Source: Natronobacillus azotifigens (GTDB lineage: Bacteria; Bacillota; Bacilli; Bacillales; Amphibacillaceae). Taken from it: a stretch of 38,977 nucleotides of DNA. Below the pieces are notes generated by a model. The model had not been told where the DNA came from. It saw only the letters and a program-made list of their open reading frames with translations, and made no database searches. The stretch spans positions 1-38,977 of the forward strand of contig NZ_JAPRAT010000036.1 of assembly GCF_026805325.1 (NCBI RefSeq), read 5' to 3'. A program made the position numbers and the translations under genes. Below, piece by piece: positions 18,296 to 29,615 of this stretch. The number at the start of each line of letters is the position of its first letter. Position 1 is the stretch's first letter.

Positions 18296-18327
18296 CATTC
18301 GACAAAAAACGGGCGGTGACAGGCACC
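18296..18327 (-). repeat. REP-like repeat, copy 4
   Basis: An intact copy, identical to copy 2 over its 32 bp. Its end is one base from the stop codon of the GGDEF gene. The next bases extend the small hairpin to CGGTG/CACCG. Confidence 0.8.
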
Positions 18328-18328
18328 G

Positions 18329-19420
18329 CTAAGAACAAACTTTGTTTCGGCCACTATTTTTTGCTCGATACAGTGCTGCATCAGCGTTATGATAAAGGTC
18401 GTCGATTTGTTGTGTATGCTCTGGGTATGTTGCTACACCAATCGAAACCGTAATGCTAATATTTTGTTCACCGTTGTTTATAGAGAACAAATGTGATTCG
18501 CAATTTTCTCTGATTTTTTCAGCAATTTTCATTACAAGTGAATGAGAAGCACCAATCATTAATACAGTAAACTCCTCTCCTCCGTTACGAGAAACCACGT
18601 CAACTAACCGTGTGCTATCTTTAATAATTAAAGCTACATTTTTTAGTATGACATCACCTTCTGCATGTCCATATGTATCATTCACTTTTTTAAAAAGATC
18701 AATGTCAACTACTAGCATAGATAGTGTAGTTTGTCTTTTTTGAATGGATAGTCTTGCTTCATTAAACTTTCGATCAAAACTTCTCACATTATTCAGGCCT
18801 GTTAAAGGATCAACATATGCCTTAATTTTATATTCCTTGAATAACTGATTGGAATGCACTAAATAACCATTCATGTATGTAGACATTAAACCCGCTACAA
18901 TAATAACAAACCAATATCCCACATTAAATAGAACATATGTAGAAAACTCTGTGAATAATGGATAAGTAACCATAGAGAATACTACATTACTAAGCACTAG
19001 CATAACGACTATCCGTTTCCAGTTATTCTTGAATTTCTTAGCAAAATATAAAAATATGACTGCAGAACCACTAATCAAAAATAAACTTGCAAGCGAGGAA
19101 GCATTTATCCCCAACATAAAACGATAAATGGTAATCATTGCGCCGGTAATAATTGTAGACAACAAACCACCGTGAATCGTGACGAGCATCAATGGAATAA
19201 CACGCAGGTCAATTAATGTATCAGCAGTAGCCTCAATCGCGAAATACATAAGCACAATTCCTAGTATTCCACCAGAAAAACCTAGAATAACCATTCCTTT
19301 TCTCTTATCTTTTGTTGTTAAAAAATCATCAGGTGGTCTTTGGAAGAGTTGGTGATATAAAAAAATAAATGATATCAAGACGGTAAGGTTTAAGAAGAAT
19401 TCTTCAAAAAAAATAATCAC
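18329..19420 (-). CDS. Membrane diguanylate cyclase (5TM-LYT type sensor plus GGDEF)
   Basis: This 363-residue protein probably makes the second messenger cyclic di-GMP. The N-terminal half (about 1-190) holds five or six membrane helices resembling the 5TMR-LYT sensor, with DLRVIPLMLVTIHGGLLS inside it. The GGDEF domain (about 200-360) starts at DPLTGLNNVRSFD and keeps the active motif RNGGEEF. The inhibitory I-site RLVD lies five residues before the motif, so product feedback control is likely. The only usable start is a GTG with AAAGGA about 13 nt upstream. It is a single gene; a REP-like repeat touches its stop codon. Confidence 0.9.
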   Translation of the reverse strand: MIIFFEEFFLNLTVLISFIFLYHQLFQRPPDDFLTTKDKRKGMVILGFSGGILGIVLMYFAIEATADTLIDLRVIPLMLVTIHGGLLSTIITGAMITIYRFMLGINASSLASLFLISGSAVIFLYFAKKFKNNWKRIVVMLVLSNVVFSMVTYPLFTEFSTYVLFNVGYWFVIIVAGLMSTYMNGYLVHSNQLFKEYKIKAYVDPLTGLNNVRSFDRKFNEARLSIQKRQTTLSMLVVDIDLFKKVNDTYGHAEGDVILKNVALIIKDSTRLVDVVSRNGGEEFTVLMIGASHSLVMKIAEKIRENCESHLFSINNGEQNISITVSIGVATYPEHTQQIDDLYHNADAALYRAKNSGRNKVCS

Positions 19421-19644
19421 TGTATAAGTACAGTCCTTTCAAAACTAAAAGTTGGATACGAGGATAAAACATTATTCTTATTTTAATATAACAAGTTAGG
19501 AATTACTATACTTTATTCGACAACAAACGAGATTATTTGACGGATTTTAGTAGAAATTCTTTTCAAAAAAACAAAATAGTATCGTAATAATATTTTTCTA
19601 TGTTAACAATTTTTTGATGCAAACGATTCAAGGAGGCTCTCATT

Positions 19645-19794
19645 ATGTCGTATCTGTGTATTTCTTCAATTACTAAAAGTAGACTTTTGATTTTGATTGC
19701 ACCGAATTTCCCCAAAAACATTCTCAACATTATTGTACCCTTAAAAGAGTTAAATTTAAGTAAATTTTTACTTCACTTTTTTACTAAATCATGA
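19645..19794 (+). CDS. Possible 49-residue small protein
   Basis: A short open frame begins with ATG 8 nt after a perfect AAGGAGG and encodes MSYLCISSITKSRLLILIAP followed by 29 more residues ending FFTKS. It has a hydrophobic stretch and is basic. I recognise no family. It lies in a 650-bp intergenic region upstream of a sugar-binding lipoprotein gene. The strong ribosome binding site is the only evidence. It could also be a leader peptide or the remnant of a lost gene. Confidence 0.35.
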   Translation: MSYLCISSITKSRLLILIAPNFPKNILNIIVPLKELNLSKFLLHFFTKS

Positions 19795-19842
19795 TATTGT
19801 ATTGGTAAATAAATTACTCGTTCAAAAAGATATCTGTTTTTT

Positions 19843-19856
19843 TGAAAGCGCTAACA
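19843..19856 (+). promoter_or_regulatory. Catabolite-responsive element (cre)
   Basis: TGAAAGCGCTAACA fits the CcpA cre consensus (TGWNANCGNTNWCA) at every position. It lies 220 bp upstream of the sugar-binding lipoprotein gene, so glucose repression of that gene and the GH30 gene is likely. I found no confident promoter around it. Confidence 0.7.
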
Positions 19857-19859
19857 ATA

Positions 19860-20060
19860 TCTCTTGTTTTCAATTTTTCTCAATCTGCGCCAACGATAAA
19901 AGTGTTTGACGAGAGCTTCAAATCAACCATCCATTTAGAGCTCGCACTTATCCTATTGGAATTATTAAGAACTTCTATAGATTAAATTTCTTAACAATGA
20001 TTAATCTCTGGTATTGCGGGTGAACATTTTCCCTGTAGTATAAATGAAATTCCATTAAAA
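19860..20060. other. Intergenic region upstream of the second sugar-binding protein
   Basis: No gene, clear promoter or stable hairpin is seen here. It probably carries the leader of the downstream lipoprotein gene. Confidence 0.4.
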
Positions 20061-20076
20061 GAAATGGGGGAAGAAA

Positions 20077-21552
20077 ATGATAAGAAGATCATGGTTTTTC
20101 ATCTTGTCGGCTTTTATATTGGTATTGCTGCTGATATCGGGTTGTGGTAATGAGGATGACGTTTCAAGCAACGAAACCCCTGATGGTAGCACACGTAGTG
20201 AAGAGTCAAGTAAGAATAATGATAACTCGGATGAAACAGAACGCCCTGGACTACCTCCAATGACAACTGAAGAAATAACTTTATCTTTCGGATCTTGGTT
20301 AAACTATGATTTAAATCTACATTTAGCTGAACAGTTTATGGAACAGTATCCGAACATAACTGTTGAAATCGTGCAAGCCACTGGTGATTTAGGTTGGAAT
20401 GACTTCTTAATGAACTTAGCTAGCAACGGCGAACTACCAGACGTTTTTTGGTATAACGGAAATCTAGATGTAGCCATAAAAAACATGTGGTTAGGTGACT
20501 TTACCGAGTACTTTGAATCAGATCCTGAAACCGATCATTTGTTAGATACATTAGTAGATGTAGGTTATTTTGATGGAGACCGTAAACTTGCTGCAGCAAG
20601 TGCACATTTTCCATTCACAATATTTTTAGATGAGAACTTATTTCATGAACAGAATGTAGAAATGCCGTCAGCAGATTGGACATATAATGAAATGTTAGAT
20701 CTAATTGAAACAATGACCGTTCCAGAATCGGGTATTTTCGGTGTGAACATGGGTACGAACTTAGTAACAATGGCGCCTATTGTTAATGAAGATGCTTATG
20801 GCGAGTTTGGTTGGGATGGAGAAAAATTTGACATGACTGGACAATGGGCAGACTCTGTTAACAAACGTGCTGAATTTATCCGACATGGCAACCATGCTCC
20901 TTTTGGTGGAACAGATGAAGCACAAGCAGCTTTTGGTGACCGAGATATTTGGGCACCATTAACAGGACGTGTAGCCATTCACTTTGATGCATTTTGGACG
21001 ATCGAGCAGTTCAAACACGAGTCAGTTACAGATCTTGGTATTCGTTGGGTGCCTTACCCTGTACCACGCGGTGACAATGCAGAAACATTAAATAAACCAG
21101 CTTATATTGACCTTGCATCGCTTTCACCTATCACCGAACATCCTCGAGAAGCATATGAATTAATGAAATTCATGGGTTGGGGGCGTGAAGGTTGGAAGCA
21201 CCGTCTTGAAGCTTTTCGTTCACTAACTTACGAAAATGGGGATCGTGTATTCAATCATCCGGAAGGTGTACCACTATTAAAAGATGAAGACTTATGGGAA
21301 GAACTTCGAGCTTTATTACCAGAAGGTCATTATTATGACGAATATTTAGAGCGTATCAAATATCCAATTTCACTTGGTGGTCGTGTTTTACCAGGATTTG
21401 ACTGGTTCTTAGATGAAGTTTATTTTGGCGGTGAGTATGGTAATGTTGAGGAAGCTATCATTGAAGGCGAAGTAAATGCTTTTGATATTGCTAGCGAGTT
21501 GACGGAATTGTTAAACCAATATCACCAAGCTTCTCTGGACGATATTTTCTAG
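20077..21552 (+). CDS. Sugar ABC transporter substrate-binding lipoprotein (family 1)
   Basis: This 491-residue extracellular binding protein carries a lipoprotein signal peptide with lipobox LISGC (about residue 23) and a serine- and asparagine-rich acidic linker. The mature region has ITLSFGSWLNYDLNLHLAEQ, FMEQYPNITVEIVQ and a DVFWYNG motif typical of oligosaccharide receptors. GGGGGAAG precedes the ATG. The GH30 hydrolase follows after 290 bp on the same strand, and a perfect cre lies upstream, so an oligosaccharide from plant hemicellulose is a sensible ligand, but this is inference. As with the maltodextrin receptor, no permease genes are adjacent. Confidence 0.85.
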   Translation: MIRRSWFFILSAFILVLLLISGCGNEDDVSSNETPDGSTRSEESSKNNDNSDETERPGLPPMTTEEITLSFGSWLNYDLNLHLAEQFMEQYPNITVEIVQATGDLGWNDFLMNLASNGELPDVFWYNGNLDVAIKNMWLGDFTEYFESDPETDHLLDTLVDVGYFDGDRKLAAASAHFPFTIFLDENLFHEQNVEMPSADWTYNEMLDLIETMTVPESGIFGVNMGTNLVTMAPIVNEDAYGEFGWDGEKFDMTGQWADSVNKRAEFIRHGNHAPFGGTDEAQAAFGDRDIWAPLTGRVAIHFDAFWTIEQFKHESVTDLGIRWVPYPVPRGDNAETLNKPAYIDLASLSPITEHPREAYELMKFMGWGREGWKHRLEAFRSLTYENGDRVFNHPEGVPLLKDEDLWEELRALLPEGHYYDEYLERIKYPISLGGRVLPGFDWFLDEVYFGGEYGNVEEAIIEGEVNAFDIASELTELLNQYHQASLDDIF

Positions 21553-21628
21553 TCAGTCATTCAGTTGAACATTCATCGGTGACGACATTAGAGGCCTTTT
21601 TTCATACAAAATTAGTGGAATTCTAGTA

Positions 21629-21666
21629 CCCAAGTAAATGATCAACATTATTTACTTGGGCTATTT
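21629..21666 (+). terminator. Intrinsic terminator of the sugar-binding protein gene
   Basis: CCCAAGTAAAT and ATTTACTTGGG form a perfect 11-bp stem with a 10-nt loop, followed by CTATTTT. It separates the binding protein gene from the GH30 gene. Confidence 0.8.
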
Positions 21667-21687
21667 TACTGCTGTATTGCAGTAAAA
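21664..21687 (+). other. Second perfect hairpin directly after the terminator
   Basis: TTTTACTGC and GCAGTAAAA form a perfect 9-bp stem with loop TGTATT. Its left arm uses the T run of the preceding terminator, so the two structures compete for bases. Confidence 0.5.
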
Positions 21688-21734
21688 GTTCAATCTGTAT
21701 TTCCCCTATAATTTATAGTACTAGAAGATGATCT

Positions 21735-21822
21735 AGGATCTCGTGCGTTAGCTTCCATTACTTCCACTTTAAAAACGTTTCTTGAAGTGGAATTACGGAC
21801 GGATACTCCGAGATAAAAAAAA
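21735..21822 (+). repeat. Relative of the structured element, copy C
   Basis: TTCCAC and GTGGAA form the inner stem, followed by TTACGGACGGATACTCCG, which matches TTACGGACGGTTGCTCCG of copy B. An outer ATCTCG/CGAGAT pair closes it. The element ends about 20 bp before the GH30 start codon, so here it forms the leader of that gene. Confidence 0.5.
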
Positions 21823-21842
21823 ATTCTAAGGAGCATTTATTT

Positions 21843-23354
21843 ATGAGTAATGATGAAATCAAGATTCATATCAAAAAAAGATACCAAAAAATTGATGGAT
21901 TTGGTGCATCAGGCGCCTGGGCATTAGACACTATTGGTGAGACATGGCCAGAGAAGGATAAAAATAAAATTGCTGACTTATTGTTTTCAAAAGACAAGGG
22001 GATCGGTTTATCCATGTGGCGTTTTAATATTGGTGCAGGAAGTCAAGATACCGATCAAAATATCATAAAAGATCCCTTACGGCGAGTAGCTTGTTTTAAA
22101 CAAACAGAACATGAAAATTATGATTGGTCTAAACAAGCTGGGCAACAATGGTTTTTACGAGCGGCTAAACAAAGAGGTGTTGAGACCTTGATAGCTTTTG
22201 TAAACAGTCCGCCTGTCTGGATGACCAAAAATGGCCATGGGCAACCAGACCCTTCTGTTGGCAGTACCAATTTAAAACCTGAATACATTGAAAAATTTGC
22301 GATATTTCTGACTGATGTACTAGAGTATTTTTCAGATATAGGTCTACCCTTTCACTATATTAGTCCGATTAACGAGCCTACGTGGAGTTGGGATCAAGCA
22401 ACTCAAGAAGGAAACCGGTACAACATAAATGAGATAAAGTCGGTGCTTAAGGCATTATATAACACGCTTCTTAAGCGGGATTTAGCGATAGAAATTGATG
22501 CACCAGAAGCCGTCGAATACCTTTCCATTCTTGATGATGATCTATTTCAATCCTTTACGAAGAGCAGTTATAACTATACAGGAGGAAACGCAAACGGCTC
22601 CTATCCTGGAAAGTATCGATCGTACTTATCCGAGATGTTAGGTGATCCTGAAATAGCAGAGATTATCAGTCACAAAGTAAGTGCGCACGCCTATTGGTCT
22701 GATCATTATGCTGGTGAAGATCGGTTGGAAAAGTTGCGACAATATGTCCACAAAAATTTAAGACGCTATGGAGAGGAAACAAAACTGTGGATGTCTGAAT
22801 ACTGTATATTAAATGAAAATGGTCCTAAGCGTGATTTAACCATTAACACGGCATTAGAAGTGGCTCGCTTGATTCACTTCGACCTTACCGTTACAGAAGT
22901 TACATCATGGCAGTGGTGGTTAGCCGTCTCTCCTTACGATTATAAAGATGGCCTCATCTATATAGACGATGTGACAGCAGGAAAAGAACCTGTTATTCAG
23001 CCTAGTAAACTTTTATGGACCCTGGGACATTATAGTCTATTTGTTAGACCAGGCAGTATTAGAGTGGATGTCGAAGCTACTCAAAATCCTCATCACGTTA
23101 TGACATCTGCTTATTATCATCCTATCTCCCAAACACTAACAATTGTATTGATAAATTTCAGTACAAACTCTCAATACCTATCTATCAATATAGAGGATTG
23201 TTCTAGTCGTCAAAATAGCCAACCTGATCAAATGTATGTAACATCGGAAAATGTTTCGTTACACATTCAATCGATTGAAGATCAAAACATATTAATTCCT
23301 AGTCGTTCAATTGTGACATTTATTTATTCAGATATTATCCCAACAATTAATTAA
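21843..23354 (+). CDS. Glycoside hydrolase family 30 enzyme, intracellular
   Basis: This 503-residue protein has the GH30 barrel plus side beta-domain. It opens with YQKIDGFGASGAWAL, the usual GH30 beginning. Acid/base E178 lies in ISPINEPTWSW and nucleophile E319 in LWMSEYC. The C-terminal beta-sandwich (about 395-500) ends the protein. AAGGAG precedes the ATG and no signal peptide exists, so it acts on imported sugars. GH30 enzymes include xylanases, beta-xylosidases, beta-glucosidases and beta-1,6-galactanases; I cannot name the subfamily from sequence alone. Neighbours (binding protein before, repressor and beta-galactosidase after) suggest hemicellulose or galactan side-chain breakdown. 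Confidence 0.85.
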   Translation: MSNDEIKIHIKKRYQKIDGFGASGAWALDTIGETWPEKDKNKIADLLFSKDKGIGLSMWRFNIGAGSQDTDQNIIKDPLRRVACFKQTEHENYDWSKQAGQQWFLRAAKQRGVETLIAFVNSPPVWMTKNGHGQPDPSVGSTNLKPEYIEKFAIFLTDVLEYFSDIGLPFHYISPINEPTWSWDQATQEGNRYNINEIKSVLKALYNTLLKRDLAIEIDAPEAVEYLSILDDDLFQSFTKSSYNYTGGNANGSYPGKYRSYLSEMLGDPEIAEIISHKVSAHAYWSDHYAGEDRLEKLRQYVHKNLRRYGEETKLWMSEYCILNENGPKRDLTINTALEVARLIHFDLTVTEVTSWQWWLAVSPYDYKDGLIYIDDVTAGKEPVIQPSKLLWTLGHYSLFVRPGSIRVDVEATQNPHHVMTSAYYHPISQTLTIVLINFSTNSQYLSINIEDCSSRQNSQPDQMYVTSENVSLHIQSIEDQNILIPSRSIVTFIYSDIIPTIN

Positions 23355-23551
23355 AAAAGTTAACATAATGACAGGAGTATCATTTGATATGGAATACAAA
23401 AAATAGAAACTTGTTTACTATAGGATAATTTTAGAAAAAAAGATAAACCCGAAAAACCATCCGGTCCTTTAAAAAACAGAGAGAAGCTATATTTTGTAAG
23501 GGGCTGACAGTGACAAGATATAGCGTGACACTTTCCAATAAATCAAAGTAA

Positions 23552-23578
23552 GCAGTGGGGACAATCCCCACTGCTTTT
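23552..23578. terminator. Bidirectional terminator between GH30 and lacI-type genes
   Basis: GCAGTGGGGA and TCCCCACTGC form a perfect 10-bp stem with loop CAA, followed by TTTT on the plus strand. It serves the convergent GH30 and LacI-family genes. Confidence 0.85.
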
Positions 23579-23583
23579 CCCAT

Positions 23584-24597
<1,014 letters not shown>

Positions 24598-24626
24598 TCA
24601 AACAAGGAAATTTTTTATAATATAAG

Positions 24627-24740
24627 TTAATTTTACTTGAGTTTTACTTTTAGGTCAATCGAACATAAAGTTAAGCATATAGGAGTACTTCTAGTTAATC
24701 TGCCAATAATAATTACAAGTAAAAATATTAGTAAAATTAA
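24627..24740. promoter_or_regulatory. Long inverted repeat in the lacI/lacZ divergent region
   Basis: The arm at 24627-24649 (TTAATTTTACTTGAG, then TTTTACTT) is inverted at 24717-24740 (AAGTAAAAATATTAG, then TAAAATTAA), with a 67-bp spacer. Each arm carries two copies of a TTTTACT word. It lies just upstream of the lacZ promoter and may be the binding region of the divergent repressor. Confidence 0.5.
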
Positions 24741-24753
24741 AGTTATTTTTACC

Positions 24754-27942
<3,189 letters not shown>

Positions 27943-27949
27943 CTAAGTA

Positions 27950-27984
27950 AAAGGGGATATCCGTAATGGGTGTACCCTTTTTTT
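27950..27984 (+). terminator. Intrinsic terminator of lacZ
   Basis: AAAGGGGATATCC pairs with GGGTGTACCCTTT (13 positions, one mismatch, two G-U pairs) and is followed by a run of seven Ts. Confidence 0.85.
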
Positions 27985-28265
27985 GTTAGAAGAGTGCGCA
28001 ACCCCTTGGCGGAAAAATTCAAGTTCAGTTATGTGGAAAGTTGGCCAAAATGCTATCGAATAAGTATTTAAGGAGAAACATTGCCAAAACTCTTAATTAA
28101 GATAGTTCTCTAGGTAGATGTTCAAAAATCCCCAGATGATAAGCGGTGCATTTGTTCGTTCTTCCAGTCATAAGTTAGAAAAACAACCACACTATTGTCC
28201 TATGAAACTTTGCCATCTCGAATCAATTACTTTTATTCTATCGATCTTTTGAAGCTGATTTATAA
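27985..28265. other. Intergenic region without recognised features
   Basis: I found no gene, promoter or stable hairpin in this stretch between the lacZ terminator and structured element copy B. The frames are broken by many stop codons. Confidence 0.5.
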
Positions 28266-28270
28266 AGTGA

Positions 28271-28440
28271 AACTTCAATCAGTGGGGGTTTTTAGGTATT
28301 CCCCCACTGATTGTTAGCCCTAAAGGATGACCTAAAGACCCTTGAACCATTCGGGTGCTAGCGTCCGGTACTCCCACTGTAACAATTTGATATTCTCGTT
28401 GTTTTGAAGTGGGAGTCTTACGGACGGTTGCTCCGGGACA
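28271..28440 (+). repeat. Structured intergenic element, copy B (most complete)
   Basis: Two strong hairpins are visible. The first is AATCAGTGGGGG (28277-28288) with CCCCCACTGATT (28301-28312), a perfect 12-bp stem. The second is nested: CGTCCG (28362-28367) pairs with CGGACG (28421-28426), and inside it ACTCCCACT (28370-28378) pairs with AGTGGGAGT (28408-28416), with a further AACAA/TTGTT pair. A conserved link, CTAAAGGATGACCTAAAG, joins them. Copies A, C and D share parts of this structure. It has no reading frame. Confidence 0.65.
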
Positions 28441-28536
28441 AATTCAGTTTTTCCAAAATATACCGACAAAACCAAAAAAATATGTTATCCTACTATGTAA
28501 TAAATGAATGATCTACTGATTTGAAAGGATGATTGC

Positions 28537-29274
28537 ATGTATCTAAGTCTATTTATTACTTCTGTTATGCTTGTAACCTTACTTTTAACACTATGGGTTA
28601 AAAGAAAATTCACCATTGAAGTTAACGTTTGGCCGTATCGAACTATCAACAACACACACAAAGTTGTTAAGCGCATTTGTCTATTCTTTGCAATTGTTTG
28701 TATAACTGGATTATTCATTTCTAATTATTATGAATTTTTTGGTATCACACTTATGATTGTTGTTATTTTTTCACTCATCTATGATACGTATGTGGAATAC
28801 AAGTATGAACGAGAAGAAAAGGATTATCTTATTTCCCTTTTACATACAATAAGTGCTCTCATTATTTCTATTGGGGTGTTATCTTACTTTTATACCACCT
28901 TAACTTTCGACGACATTAATGCTAATGCCGATTCAATCAATAGTGAGTCAATCGAATCAATTGAAATTATGCACTATCAGGTAAACGAAAATGCCGATAA
29001 CGTTCTAGATAGATTAATGAGAAGACGTACTATTACTCTGGAAAATGACCAAGACATGAACGAACTTATAATTGAATTAAAGGATTTAGAACTGCGCAGA
29101 GGATTTACGAACAGTGATGATCAATACTTTTACTCTTTTAGATTCAGCTACGGATACAATACTCATCAAAATATATCTGTTTATAAACAGCACATTCGTA
29201 TAGAATCTCAGCTCTATAAAGTGATAGGAGATAATACTCTATATGAGAAGCTGGAAGATGGGCATTTTGACTAA
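28537..29274 (+). CDS. Membrane protein of unknown function, possibly DUF4181-like
   Basis: This 245-residue protein has four membrane helices (about 3-20, 47-64, 69-87 and 98-119), then an acidic extracellular domain of about 125 residues. The N-terminal part, with VNVWPYRTINNTHKV and DTYVEYKYEREEKDYLISLLH, resembles the DUF4181 family of Bacillaceae membrane proteins, but I hold this loosely. The C-terminal domain (SIESIEIMHYQVNENADN and on) I do not recognise. AAAGGATG precedes the ATG. It is a single gene between structured element copy B and the MBL-fold gene. A CCGACA/TATCCT pair 17 bp apart (about 28463-28491) is a weak promoter candidate. Confidence 0.65.
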   Translation: MYLSLFITSVMLVTLLLTLWVKRKFTIEVNVWPYRTINNTHKVVKRICLFFAIVCITGLFISNYYEFFGITLMIVVIFSLIYDTYVEYKYEREEKDYLISLLHTISALIISIGVLSYFYTTLTFDDINANADSINSESIESIEIMHYQVNENADNVLDRLMRRRTITLENDQDMNELIIELKDLELRRGFTNSDDQYFYSFRFSYGYNTHQNISVYKQHIRIESQLYKVIGDNTLYEKLEDGHFD

Positions 29275-29461
29275 GGTAAGCATAAATTATTATCAATGAA
29301 AGGTAAACAAGGAAGTATTCATTGCTAGTAGTTCTTCCTAAATGCTATGTGACTGATTCACAACCGAGGGGAAAATCGGTGAAATAAGACCTCCGTTTCA
29401 ACTTGAATATCTTCTATTTTAAATAAGGGACTTACCATGCCCCCTTAAATTACTCGCTTCT

Positions 29462-29486
29462 AAACTCATAATGGTGAGTTTTTTTA
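29462..29486 (+). terminator. Intrinsic terminator of the unknown membrane protein gene
   Basis: AAACTCA and TGAGTTT pair over 7 bp around loop TAATGG, followed by a T run. The rest of 29275-29615 shows no other feature I can support. Confidence 0.7.
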
Positions 29487-29615
29487 CTGATTAAGAAACT
29501 AATGTTTATTCTTTTCTTACTAAATTCACCATGACACTTGTTTAAGCATTCCCGAATGACAGATACCCTACGTCGTGCTATGATAATGTTCATACTCACC
29601 AACTAGGGGGAAATT

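Noticed and set aside
19505..19530. ATTCGACAACAAACGAG resembling the first half of the REP-like repeat
   Set aside because: The GGTGACAGGCACC half is missing, so it may be chance or an old fragment.
28021..28260. Possible transposase remnant between lacZ and copy B
   Set aside because: All frames are broken and none gave a recognisable transposase motif.
28271..28440. Firm identification of the structured element as a TnpB or IscB guide RNA
   Set aside because: No tnpB or iscB gene or fragment is in the window, and I cannot match the sequence to a known RNA from memory, so this stays a hypothesis.
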